Source: Psettodes erumei
Taxonomy: Eukaryota > Chordata > Actinopteri > Pleuronectiformes > Psettodidae
Length of the DNA stretch: 64,000 bases
Direction of reading: 5' to 3'
Assembly: GCA_016785225.1 (NCBI GenBank)
Contig: JAFBJZ010000371.1
Location: 2,674,001 to 2,738,000 of the forward strand
Shown here: piece by piece, positions 13,436-27,073 of the stretch
How positions within the stretch are numbered: position 1 is the first letter of the stretch
Layout of the letters: every line of letters begins with the position of its first letter
Position numbers and translations under genes: made by a program
The notes under the pieces: model-generated
The model's input: the letters and a program-made list of their open reading frames with translations, nothing else
The model's database searches: none
Told to the model about the DNA's origin: nothing

Positions 13436-16400
13436 TCGGTGACGGGGAGTGGGTATAAACCCTGCCTCAGTCTGGAGATAAATCCTCTTCTGGCCAGACT
13501 TTTGCATCTCATTTCCCCGTTTGACCAGCCGCCCGTCAGCCCCGTGTTTGTCCTCCCTCTCTCTCTTTGAGCTGCAGCTTCATTAAACCTCGCTCTCTCG
13601 CACAGGCCACAGCCGGGCACCTCGATCGGCCGCCGCGAACGAGCCGGCCGCATTCCTGCAAGTACAGGGGGCGTCTTCATCGCAAGTCAATCATTTAGAT
13701 TTCCATCCCTAGCTTCCAGACAACTGTGTGTCCACGGCTTGTTTCAAACTCTTTTTCCCTGGCGTTTGCTGACATAACATTTTCAGCTGCCAGCCTTACT
13801 ACTGTTACCGCATTCTCAAATTCCCAAGCCTGAGCCAACTCCAGTATTTTGGGTAATCGATTACCGTCCGCGTCCAAGTACAGCTCATTGGTAAACATGA
13901 ATACGCATCCAACTCTCACAATAACCTTCTATTTTTCCGATACAGAACCAGTCATTTCATCCAGCGGTCCCACACATTTTTCCCTAAGGACACGTCCCCT
14001 GTCTAGTTGTAATTGCTCCTGGCATGCGGGAAACCACCAGGATGCTTCCAGCGGCCCCATTTCAGGTCCAGAGCCGCAGCTTAAGAAGCCACAGGTCACG
14101 ACCCTCTGTTGGAGAACTGTATGGGCCGCATTGTGCAGCCACTCGACGCACACAAACACACACTGCCATGAGGAATGAGGACCTGTGTATGAGGCCCGCC
14201 ATGGAAAAATGAAGGGTCGTTCATTGCTGCAGAATATGCAAAAGGCCCCATGTCACACAGACGCACACACACACACACACACACTAAGTGGGCAGAGAAG
14301 AAAAACAGCTTTCTTCTGTTACAGTACGCTGCGTTTCCAAGACTGTCGGAGATACTGCGAGCGCGTGAGGGCATCTGTGCGAGCGAGAGCGTTTCACACA
14401 AGACCTGACTAGCGTGACCTAATTTGTTGAGTTCCAGACATGATAAAGCCAAATGCCTTCCACTCAATCCAACGCCGGGTCGAGACCCAATTCTCACAGT
14501 CTGCAGCCATCAAAAGACTTCGCAAGCTAATGTGAATCAAGGTTGGAATGCAGGATTTTATTTAGGGTTGTTACAACTCGGGGTGGTGGCCAAAAATGGG
14601 CCGCGAGCTTTAGGGTTGTGGTGGGTTCATGTGAGTCCTTGAGGATAATAAACACTGGCATGCTGATCACAGTCTCTTTCTTCTCTATTTTGAAGATTTA
14701 GTAGTTTCTCTAGGTTTATTTTAGGGAGCTAATCTATATGCAAATATATAAAGTCAATACAATTTCAATTTTAAATGGCTCCATTGTCTTCCTGATACTG
14801 ATCTACTGGGGGGGAGACACTTATTGTCAAATGAAATGTAGGCTAAAGCTGACAACTGTCAAAAGGGGATTAGAAGGGGACCAGACTGGTTGCTGTTTTT
14901 GTTATGCAAATATTCATCAAACTTGCTCTAACACTTGTCCATTTAATGTTTCCTAATTCACCGACAAGCCAGTCCCACAGGTAGACCATATGACTTTGCA
15001 ACTTTAAAATTCTCCTGGACAATTCGGCATTGAAAACTATAATTAATATCTTAAACTGTATGACTGGCTCCGCTTCTTCCCCTTTGGATATCGCTCGGCG
15101 AAGGTACAGGACACAACAGGTGAGCCGACTCATAAAGTTAGCATTTTATTTAAATGAGTTAGTTTTTTAGTACTAAATATACGCCGAAGTCAAGTGTGAC
15201 TACTATATAATTGTAAAAGGGCTTCAGTCAGTTTCAGTTTCTTATATGCTGTTGCTACTACGTCAGGGAGTGTTGATTTGTCAAATCGTCGAAGAAAGTT
15301 CTGAGCGACGCTCCGTCTGAATGAAGCAACTGCACTTTTAATGTTCCTCTACCGAACGGCCACTTGTCTACAAAACACAAACATTTTGTGCCGAAAGCAG
15401 CGCACTGGATACATGGTGTTTACCTTGTTTTCTGTGACTTTGCCCAGCGGTTTTTTGAAGAAAGAGGTCCTCGCCGTGAAAAAGTACTCTTCGGAGTCCT
15501 CCTCCAAGCTACTGTAGCCACTGCTCATCGTGCTATTCCACGTCATTTGAGGGGAACCCTTCTCGACTCAAACTCGGCCACATCAAAACCCCCCTCCAAA
15601 GAAAAAACAAAACAAAAACCCGATTACTTCTTAGCTTGAAGCGAACTCCATCTGCTCCGAGTACCGGCGGGTCACCTCCGTCTGTCTGCGTTTGACGGGA
15701 ATCGCTTTTTGCTCACTGCGGGATGACTTCCTGCTCCAAATCCTCTCTTCCCAATCAACCTTCCTCTTCGCCCGTCAGAAACGTTCGCTTTACTCCATTC
15801 AAATTCATTTAAATGTCTTCATTTTTTAACAAGAAAGTATAGCTGTGTGTTGCCACAGAGAAGGGTGTCCGCTTATTGTTAATAATTCGCCAACTTCGAG
15901 AGAGATAACGAAGAAATCCCGTGCAAAAAAACAACTCCACTTCGACCGACGCCTGTCCAGTTCACGCTGTTGAATGTATGGTCTAACTTATCTCTGTGAC
16001 AGCCAGCTACAGTAAGGACCCACCCACTACGAGCACCAACTCCTGCCAACCAATCGGCTGTCCGAGACTTAGGGGGGCCAGCCCAGTGCAACTCGACAGC
16101 CAATCAGCGCTTTGACGGCCAATTTGAGCGGAGCAGACGTCAGTTAATGCTGCAGATGATAAAAACTGGATTAAAATATCATATAAATTAAGATAAATTC
16201 ATACAATTATTATTCATTGTAATTATCTCTTGTATATCTATCTAAACTTCAAATAATATATATTTATTTCACTTTGCTTCTTTTTCTCTGTCTGCAGCAT
16301 ACACTAATCTTTGCCTGACCATAACTAAAAACCTTACTGTTCTGTCTGGTGTTATCTATAATTACTTTATACTCAAATCACAAGAGACTTATATTCTGTG

Positions 16401-18927
16401 CAAGTTTATGGAATATGAAAAAGGCATCAGCAAATTCAAAATATGCGCAAGTCTAACATGTATGCAGAGTATACAGAGTTTTGCTTTCCATCACATGCTC
16501 TTCATTAGCAGATGGATCCATATTCATGACAACTCTGCTGATAAAGACTGTGTGAGCTGGTTGAAAGGTCCACTGTGTAGTAAAGTAAATTGAGTTAGGA
16601 TTTTTTTGTTCAATTCTTCGTAAAAAACATGTATCCTTATTATACAACTGCTAATTTGATATGATGTAACAATACTAGATATATCCTTAGACAATCTGCC
16701 ACAGAGTGCATTCATGCTGAAGCACAAAGAAGATTCAAGCTCGTAGTTTTTACCCTCTGCACTTTGCCGACGTTTAAAGGGCCCAGAGGGAAAGTGAGAA
16801 GTTTCCTTTCTCCTCACCGGTGGGGGCTACGGAGTCACCCTGTAACCTCAGCGTATTCATGACAAAGCTTGAAAAAGACACCAGCGGCAAGAATATTAGT
16901 TACCCACATTCCTAAAATGAATGTCAGAGGTCAGTCACGGTGCGGCGGCCTCTCCTCTGCTCAGCGAGATGTTCTGAAGACGCAACAAAAGAACGAACTG
17001 CAGCGTCTTACCTCAATCAACAGGCAACAAACTAACGTTAGCTTTCGGAGCTTCTCCCTCTGCAACATGCTTTTCCTGCCCCAGCTAGCGCCGAGTAAAC
17101 TAAAAATACAGACACCAAAGGCATTTAATAGCTACTGCTGCTGAACTGACGCATTGTGTGTATGTGTGTGTGTGCGTGTGTGTGTTTAATTGCCGAGCAC
17201 CCTTCTCACTGGGTGGAACAGGGCTTTTCAGGCATTTTAAACGCTGAGGGTTTTATGTAGTTCCTGGGAGGTGATGCTGGACTGCAGGAATCTTTTTATA
17301 TGATTTCACCTGATTGGCAACCAATGTGCCAGTAAATACACGCAGGCATTTTATAATTAAAACAGCGTGAGTTTTTTTCATGCTTTAACGGCCTCAAGGC
17401 GCAGTGAATGCTTTAATGAGCCCGAAGCCATAGCACCCCAGCTAGAAAGAGGATAATTACCTATGTCGCTTCCTTTTTGAATGTGATGAACGTGAGAAAA
17501 TTAGCTCCGGCCGCCCCAAGGTGTTTACTAATGGTCAGTTTGTTTTGTGGCCAGCCCACTACAAATGTTTGCTCTGCCTCTAATTCACACAATGGACCTG
17601 AGAAAAGGCCTCAGGGAACAAGCTTTAATGTCCATTTTACCACCAGTCCACTTTTGTTTTGCAAGTTATCTCTACTCCCAACTCCATATGAGACAAGCTT
17701 AAGTACTGAGTGAAAACCTTACTGATATGACGCTGAAATGAATTAATAGCCAAATACTATAAATCTGTTTACTGTTTATCTGGGATGTTTGTTTTGTTGG
17801 ACTCGTGCAAACATTTGCTCTGGATGAGGAGAAGCTCTGGATAAAATCAGCCAAACCCAAATGAGAAGTCACGTCTCCGCGTGGTGTGGTTTGGTCTCAC
17901 CATGAGGCGCAGCTCTGGTGCAGGGATGCAGCCAGAAGCGTTGACCTTTGACAAAAAAACAGAGAACGCTCGCCCTTTTTGTGGCAGGAAACACTGAGTA
18001 ATAAAATGTATTATTGTGTTCAACCAGAATGGGCTTGGAAAGTCAACGCCGATATTTATGGACTGAAGCTTGGGATGGCACATCATTTTTTCTTGGTGCT
18101 GACATTTTTGGCTTTTAGCAAAATATCTCAACAACTTTGGGACAAACTGTCATGTTCCCCTTCATTTTGGTCATCCAGATTAAAACTTTGGTTTTCTGAC
18201 TAACCTCCTGCATAACTGCTCAAATTCCCGATGACCATTCACTGCTAAATAACAAATGTTAGCATCGAAACATTATATCCTCTTAACATCAGCATGTGAG
18301 CGTCGCTGCTGTTAGCACGTTAGCTGAAAGCATGGCTGTGCACCCCTCACAGAGCTGCTAGCATGGCTGTAGGTTCTTACCTTTGCTCTGCTGTACAGCT
18401 AGCTCTTTCCGAGCTAGCTGTGCTTTTACCCGTTTTACCCGTTAATATAAAACCATGCTGACGTGCTGTAGCTAATTTTTCGACGTGAAAACTCAGAAGC
18501 GTGTTTCTAATATGGGTTCATGTAATTGTATCCAGAAATGGACCTATAGGGCCCTCGTGCTGTCGTCATACGGCGCCATAAAATACAGAGGAATCAAAGA
18601 CCCAGTGAAAACTTATGACCTGACCCACTGCTCAGTTTGTGCGCTCGTAAAATGGAACAGAGTCACGTTTTCAGCGGGTGGCGTTAAAAGTCTACACCGC
18701 GCTTCCACGGGCCAACAACTGGAAGTTATTACTGAGCACCGGGATGATTAAAAGTGTAAGTACCTTCTGTTTTCAGCTACTTCTAGGACTTTGTTTCCTG
18801 CAGCACACACAATTAATGATTTTTAACGGTATGTGTCGGTGTAGCAGCCCACCCAGCTGCAAAAAAAAAAACCCAACAGGTTCAGCTGCAGGATGAAATC
18901 GACAGTACATCTGCACTCAATCAAACC

Positions 18928-18968
<41 letters not shown>

Positions 18969-19139
18969 ACTGGGACAACTAGTGCACAAGTTGGGAGATT
19001 TTTAGAAAGACAGGCTCTAATTTAAAACCGGCCGGGTTCGAAAAGGGACCAAAAATAAATAAGACACATCTGGGGCAGCCAAACCACCGTCTTATCCTTT
19101 AAAATTCTGCAGTGATCCATCCAACCAACACACTCCCTC

Positions 19140-19175
<36 letters not shown>

Positions 19176-22100
19176 CAGATAAGCAGGAAGGCCAGCATCA
19201 TGTCCCAAAACCAACCAGTGCGATGCAGGGCAGTGAAGCACACACAACTTACTTTAACTGAATCAAACCATGTGCGTATTCTTTTCCTTTTTCCCAGCAG
19301 AAACCAGCACTGTTGTCTGAATGCTTATATTAATGATGCTGCGTTACATGTCAAGCAGGGACATTGTGCACGCAACCACCTTTAAACTCACATAAAGCTA
19401 AAGCTAACATCGCTCAAAAAGCAACATGTTCACGGAGACGTCCGTGTAATCTGATCCAAATAGATAAGAAAAGTGACTACAACACAAGAGATATCAATCA
19501 AATCAAATCAAAGTCTGTCTCCTCTTCGTGTCAGAGGTGGACAACTCTGAAGACACAACTCATAATCTATCCAATCAGCATTGGCTGCGCTCAGTATTGA
19601 CAAGACGGCAAGCTTGTGAGTGGTTGTGTGAAGGCAGATTGGCAGACTGTAAAAACAGCTCTATGACTTCATTAGAGGTTGTTTTATGAATTTACAGCGG
19701 CACATGACTACTAACTGAATTATTCACTCAGCGTTTAATGAACATCTTACCTGCTGATCATAAACCTACCATCAAGAATAAATCATGTCTCTCGCTTCAC
19801 ATTCATTTACACTCAGACCCGGGCTCTTTGTTGAAAAGCTGGACCAAGAGCCACACCTACGACAAACATGCACACACACACATATGCACAAAAGGTGTGT
19901 GTGAGCGTGGTCACTGGTGTTAATCTGCTGTCCAGTCACTTTGGCCTGGAGCCAGTCTGGTTACACATTACTGACATTCCAGACACACAGACACCACATA
20001 CTGTAACTCTGTGTCTGGTAAGATCCAAAGTGCACACAACCATACGATTAAAAGATTCTAAATTTTCCCTGGCAACAAAATGTGCTGCGCTCCACACTTT
20101 GGTTGTAGTCTACAAAAATTTAAAAAAGGAGAAAGAACAAAAAAAAGATTACATACAACAGAGAAAAAAAATATCATCTATGAAAACAGGGCAGTCAAAT
20201 TAAAACAATCCATAAAGATCCCTTAAATTGTCACTTATTCTCATGATGAGTTTAAGTCATTCTGTACACGCTGTCCCTAACGTGGCCTCTTCTTGTCACG
20301 TAGAATGTCCTGTGGAGTTTTGGGCAAACTTCTGTCTCACCTGACAGAAATTACAAAAAAAAAAAAAAATCGGAAGAAAGTGAAGTAGTCTTGGATGAAA
20401 TGTGAGCGGCTTTAGCAGAGGAATGTGGTTTTGGTGAGGTGGATGAGCTGCAGCTCTGCAGGCGTGGTTGTACATTACATACATTCCAATGCAAGGAGTA
20501 GGTCCTAATGTTTAAACCTGGAGCAAGGGTCAGTCCCAGTTATTTTTAGGTAAGTTTCTGGACTGTATGTAGCACCCTACAAAATATTTATCTCATTATT
20601 TCCTTCTAATTTGAATGAATCATGAGTCATGTTTTTTTGATTATGTTATTGTGTAGAGATTGTTTTTTTTTGTAAACTGCACAGATTTTTGTTTGTCTAA
20701 GAAATCACACATCATAAAGATTTTGATTAATCTCTTAGATTTAAACCTCTGGATTTTTTTGTCAAAATTATTCTGGATAAATGAATGTAAACTAAATGGA
20801 AATAATACAGTGAGTGGCTTCGCAGATGGCTGGCTCATTTTGTTCACCATGCTGTGTCTGCCGCCTCTCTTACACCACATTTATGGCATGAATTAACAAC
20901 TATTAACAATTTTGGAAGGTGTTTCACTCTCTGTGATCTATCTCGCCCCGCTGACAAGAACAGGTCTTGTGAGAAGCGCTGGTGTGTACCTGCAGCCGAA
21001 GGTCTGGTTAAACATTAATCCAGCTTCAAAGCTGGAAGGGGTTCTCACAGACCTCCAAACATCCCCGCGTATCCCAGGTGATGATACCATAATGGGACAA
21101 AGCAACACCAAAGCATCAAGTGCAGGTGTAAAGATGAATTGAAGAGCTTTTCATCTGCATTATATCCACTACTGTGTACCTTTTGGGTCATGTTGTTTTT
21201 GTGTTTACCATTAATCAAACTACAATCTCCTACAAGATTAAAGCAAGAGATAACAGTTCATAAGGTGGTTTTCTTTTAAGGCTTATTACAGACAGACAAT
21301 GCTGTATTTCAGAGCTAATGATTTAAACAGTATTTGTTCTGATGTTAGCATGCCTGTCTGACTAGCTGCTAACACAACACAGCTTTACTTCTAGTTTTAT
21401 TTTAGTAGCTAACGACATTTCCAGGGGGCTACATCCAAGGTGCTATCTTTGCTTTGGTGCACCAGGGCCCGTTGAAGCCGTCCTGAGATTCCTGCAGGTT
21501 GAAACAACTACCACGATTGATTCAAGCGGAACTGTGGTCTCCGTGGTAACAGTGAGACCAACGAAGCCTGAAGGTCCAAACATTACACGCGTGATGGGGA
21601 AAGCCGAGAAAGAGCTGCAGAGCAGGGACGCAGAAAATGTCATGGTCATGTAGCACACCGTGGGGTGTCAGTGGACCTCCAGCACCTGTGTGTTTAAGTG
21701 TGTGTGCTTTTTGTTTTGGTGTTACAGGTGTCGACCATCCAACCTGAGCTCCACGTTGCCTCGGGGTCCTTGAAACTGATCCACTGACTCTGAAAAGCCT
21801 TTGAATGTTTTCACACATAACGCCTGTGGAGATGTCAGCACGTGCAGGTTCTTGCAGGATATTTTGGGATTACAGATGTTGAAAGACATTATTTTGTGTG
21901 TGTTTCGCGTGCATGTGAGAGTGTGTGTCTCCCATATGCATCCTGCCCCCCCCCCATACCCTCCGGAGGCCCAGTATTTCATCCTGACAGACAAAACACA
22001 GAGTGTCTCGTGATCAAAGAGCGGAGGAATGCTGTCTGAGGATCACACGCAGCCTCCGAGTATCACATAATCACAGACAGACAGCAAGCGAGGGGAGGAA

Positions 22101-23094
22101 CCCTGCAGCCCTGCAGGTTTTACACACTGCAGCTGTGGGGGGGGGGCAGAATTACACGGTCACTGATGGTTGATGCGGGAGTGGCAGGGTTGAACTAGCA
22201 TGGACTTTTGCCTTCTTGTTTAAAGTTCAGAGGACTTTAAAAGTCTGACATAAATTTGCATAATTATGACGGCGCCTAGCGTCAGCCTGTTCCAGCCCTT
22301 CATCTGTTTGCTACTCTCTGTGCTCACATATAGAGTACGTGAATAAAGTCAAATTCTCAATAAAGCTGTTTACGTGGGTACGGTGTAACGCCCCCGTCCT
22401 GCTCAAGTTATGAAAAATTGGGATTCGCTGGCAGCTGAGTTTGACAAACAAGGTCAACGTGGATCCAGATCCAAACCTGCTATCTGAACCCGTCTCCATC
22501 GTTAATGACAGGTAGCCGGTCCGTGGTGAGACTTGTTGGATTCATTTGCCTGAAAATACTTAAATAAGCTTTACTTACTTTGTTTGCAATAAACAGGGAC
22601 AGTGAGAGGGAAAGTACACCCGTGCGGACCTTTGACCTAGGGGACACCGCGAGACGATAACTCACACAAACAACACAGAGTTCAGCTCTGTGCTCATATC
22701 AAGCTTTTACAGTCCCAACATTACAGTCCCCGTTTGCACAAAACAAAAACTAATTCACTCATTCTAATTCCCCGGCACAAGAGGTTAATTTCATCTCAAC
22801 CTCAGTAAAGTCAGTTTTTAGGCATTTCCACAAACGTCTACTCAGCCTGAAGTGCACATGATAGTAAATATTTTCACACTGGGGGGAGTCACCAGGCATT
22901 CAGATGAAATAGAGGGTTAAAAAAATAATAATATTTTTTCACTGAATGCTGAATTAGATTACTTGAAACCAAACAGGATAAGGAAACGCAGCTGGTCAGC
23001 ACTCACAGAGTTGAAAAGGAACTGCTCAGCAGCAGCGGCAGCACAATGACCGAACTGTGAGAGATATGGAGTCGTGCACGCAGGCGCACACGCG

Positions 23095-23125
<31 letters not shown>

Positions 23126-26100
23126 ATACATACACACAGTTCAATTCAATTCGAGGAGATGTATTGGCATGATAAGACCTTCTGACTTTGCCAGCTCGCT
23201 CTCTCGCTCCCTCTCCTCTCCTTCCTGCACAGATGTTAGCTGAACTCAGTTTAAAATAATAATCTTCAAACATTTCATATCGAGAAATAAACATGTAACA
23301 TAAAATCCGAGCGAGCACAGACATATGAGCTCTTTGTTCATTGTTTAACTTGAGAATTGTGGGAGTTTTTTTTTTGTCTTTTGTCTCAATCTGAGGTCTG
23401 TCGTCGTATCTGCGTATTTTATTTTAGTTTTTTTACTGCTGCTGCTGCCTGGTGAGAGCTGTATGAATGGCGAGTGTGTGCCACTTTCAGAGGGCTGGCC
23501 GATATCTGGGGCGGCTGAGATCGCCCGCCTGGATAAGGACTGGATATTGAGATAAGGGCAAACAAACATACTCTCTGCATACATGCACACACGAACGGAC
23601 AGAGGAGTCCGCTGCGGCATCCCACCCCTGATACCGATCTGTGTTTTCCTTTGAACCTCCCACGAGCGAAGCAGAAAAATGACTCCCCATTTGCTTTTGC
23701 GGAGTTGACTTTACCTCCAGACGCACTGATCCCGACCCCTGCGCACGTGCACAAGATCGAGCTGCGTTTCATTTGAAGATGAAGAGTATCGGAGCGGTCG
23801 CAGAAGCGTTTTCTTCACACGTGTGGCCGCAGACCTGCAGGGCTACTGTATTAAGGTAAATTCCCTCTTTGATGCAAATGAAAACATGCAAACGCCTTCC
23901 CCGTGTTGGGCCTTTTAAGTCACGCCACTGATAAAGTTGTCACGTTGCTTTTAAATCTAATATACAACTGTCAAACTCTGTGGATTTGAATGCACGGCAA
24001 CAGGGGTCAGCTCACTCTACAATCGCCTGTCAATAACTCCATAAACCTGCTTATCTGTCAGAGGAGGTCAAAACACCTGATCGGGGTTTAACTCTCACAG
24101 ACAACCCAGGAAAGCTGCTTAAAACCGGTTTCTGTTGCTGTCACGCCTTCCTATTTATGTTAACGTTGTAACACCGCTGCACAAACATTAAAGACCGATC
24201 GCTGGTCTCAAAGTAGCAGCCCACCCGCTACTCTTTGACTGCGACATACAGTCAAATAATTAAAAAAAAGAGGGCTATGATACATGTGAAGAGTTAATGA
24301 AAAAAGAGCCTTTGTTCTGTAGAAATTCTGTTCATACACTATTCTAAACTATACGCCCCAGTTCATGTTGGGGCTTGCTGGGAGCCAGAAAAAAAACGAG
24401 GGAAGCCAACGGGCCCGGTCTCTAAGCTGTCGGCCCGTGTCCTGTTTCCACAACAGGCAGCTGATGATGGGGGAGCTCTGTCTGTCAGACCTGCATCTGA
24501 CCGAGGAGTTAATCCTCTCCAATCCACGAAGATTACAGCGTTACACTGGCTGCTGTATGTCTATCCCTCTGTTCCTGCCTGTCTTTGTCTCTCTGAGATT
24601 GTTTGGACAATGTAAGGAATGGAAATATATATATATATATATAAAACCCCGACAACTGAAGGTATGTCACATAGTAGAACACTGTCCTGGTCCTAAACTG
24701 GGCATAATCCCATCAAATTCCTCTCCTCCACAATTTGAGGCTGCAGGTTTTGTGACTTCATTGTGTTTCCTTGGAGTGAAACATTTAATGATGTTGTCGC
24801 CCTCAGAACTTGGACATCTCTCTTTCTGTTTTGAGGCATAAATCTTTGTGGTTTTCTGTTGTTTATTCGTCTTGTTCATGCTCGACTTGTGATGTGCTAT
24901 TACAATTTTTGTTAGCTTTGTTTTTCCTTGCAACATTTGTTTTTAATTTCCCCCCGACACGGAGTCCAGGAACTAGAACCCGTCTGGTTTTCTCTGAGAC
25001 GTTTGTCCTCTTGATGACTGTGTCCTGCCTTTGTTTTCTGCTCCAGTGGTTTTACTATATTTTCATCTCAGTCGGTCCCAAAACTTCATTAAAGCTAAAT
25101 GATGCTTACACTGGGTGAATATTTTAAAACCGAGGCAACGAGCTTTTCTGGCTGCGCCGTTACATCAAATGGAAAAAATTGCAAAAACTTGCATGCATCA
25201 CTTTGTGCATCTAGCATCTGGAGTCATGGTTTGGTCCACATGATGAATGGTCCAGTATTTGTCTGCAGCTTGATGCTGAGCAGGTAGCGAACATTAGTGG
25301 GGGGTTTTGCAGCCAAAAGCAAAACAATGAGACAGTGACAGTGAACCAAAACCCAAAATTAATAATAGGAAATAAAAGTTGAAGCCTGAAAAAGAAAATG
25401 AATGAGCAGAGAGACAGAAAGACTAAAAAAAAAAAACTCTGCAAAGATAACTGCAGAGTTGGTGAAAATTACCTGAGCTATCCTACAAGTGACCCCTCTC
25501 ATACAACACAAAGCGTTGCTCAAATAAAAATATGGATCAGTGCAGCTTTAGAGGTCAGTGTTTGAAAGTTCCGGCTGCAAATTTCTTTTTGTTCACGGTT
25601 TCAAGTTTGACAGCTCCGGTCGCTGAGTGTGTGGTATTCTTTAATCTCCAGTGGAGGTTTAATGCAGTTATTGTCAGGCGCTAAGTGAATACCGCATAAT
25701 ACGTGACTTCTCAGAGTCAGTTCTTTCCGTGCGCGCCTTATCTCCCCGTCAGCATTGGTCTTTTTTACATAAACAAGTTTTATCTCCGCCGTTTTCAACC
25801 AGACTCTTCGTCCGTTTCCTCCTCTGTGTTTCGGCAGGTAAGTCTCCTCTTTTAACACAATAAGCAGTTGATTAGAAGGACGGGCGGGAAGGGAAGATTA
25901 GGAGAGATGCACGGAGAGGAAGAGTGGGTATGATAAGCAGATGGCGGTGATGTGTTTACAGGAAGGACGCTACGAAACCAGATGCCTGATAGTGAGGGCA
26001 GGGAAATCCTGAAAGCCAAATCCACCATCATTTTAAAAGCAGCCACATTGCCTTTCTTGGTCACGATCGGCAGCATCGGTGCTTGGTGCCTTGCACAAGG

Positions 26101-27038
26101 GCCCCTCGACCGTAGAGTCCTGGTCGAGAAGAGTGTCTCTCTCTGTCTTCATCTTGTGATGTCCCACTGACGAGACAAGGTGTAAGTTTAAGAGCACGGC
26201 CAGTATCCAGAAAGAAACAACAAACATCAAGGAGCATCAAGAGGATGTGCCCTCGGGATGACCTGCCAAGCGAATATCTCACACAGCATAAAACCTGAGG
26301 ATGAGGAGGGGGGAGAAGAAGAACAGTCATAGAAGGATAAGCCCCCGCACAGCACGCGTCACCAACAAATCACGGCAGCAGAAGAACAGGTGCTAAGCAG
26401 GAGATCAAAAGAGGCCTGGGTCCACCGCACCAGACTGAACCGCAGGTGCAGGCTGCGCTAAGTCCAGCACGCAACAGCAGGGTGCAAGAAGCAGGCGGGT
26501 GAGGCGTACACGGAACATAGTGTACAGGAACATCTGCACTGAGCCAGAGCCAGAGCAACCTCCACGGTGGCGGAGAATGACCAAGCTAAGAGCCTGCTAG
26601 ACTTCTACATCCAGGCTGGTGAAGGCGATTGGATGTAGCAACACCAAGAGGAAACAATGTCACAGAATGTCAAGGGCTAAAGGAGCTGGAGGGGATGTGG
26701 AAGGTGAAGGCAACAAGTGGTGCCAGTGGAAGTTGGAGCACTCTGGGAGAATGACTCCAGCAGATTCCAGGAGCAACATCCCAGACCTGGGTGTGGTTAA
26801 CTCAAATCAAAACTTCAATTCAAAGATGTGAAAGTCCAAAAGTATTTGTCTTCAGAGATCTGCACGCAGTAAGTGAAAGTAAAGCTTCTGCTGTGAAACA
26901 CCCTGAACTTCCGACCGTGTGTGTTTGCGTGCGTGTAAGTTTAAGTTGTGCTGTGAGGTTGTGTAGAGGTGAACCATCTAGGATAACAGCGTGTGCGCTT
27001 TTCTTTAACCCCCCCCGGATGATTTAGTGGCTGACACG

Positions 27039-27073
<35 letters not shown>

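Larger units (their letters stand above)
250..15423 (-). other. rassf3: rassf3 intron between the proximal first exon and the shared exon
   Basis: About 15.2 kb without coding sequence that I can support. It contains many (CA)n/(TG)n microsatellites (3106-3153, 4829-4860, 7382-7412, 8396-8517, 10365-10406, 13193-13220, 13390-13434), A/T homopolymers and GC-rich patches. Open frames here contain CVCV/HTHT repeats or have no recognisable similarity. At 13690-15130 a moderately AT-rich stretch has several minus-strand open frames and may be an old transposon, but I could not name it. Confidence 0.7.

Noticed and set aside
13690..15133. Possible broken transposon or retroelement with minus-strand frames (ELAQAWEFENAVTVV, WLHNAAHTVLQQR)
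   Set aside because: The frames look slightly protein-like, but I could not match them to a named family, and no terminal repeats or target-site duplication were seen. A translated search against a fish repeat library would decide.
24365..24841. 158-residue plus-strand open frame
   Set aside because: Includes an (AT)n run read as IYIYI; no domain recognised; intronic.
26250..26830. Possible retroelement fragment with plus-strand frames
   Set aside because: The text has a codon-like texture, but there is no identifiable reverse transcriptase or endonuclease motif.
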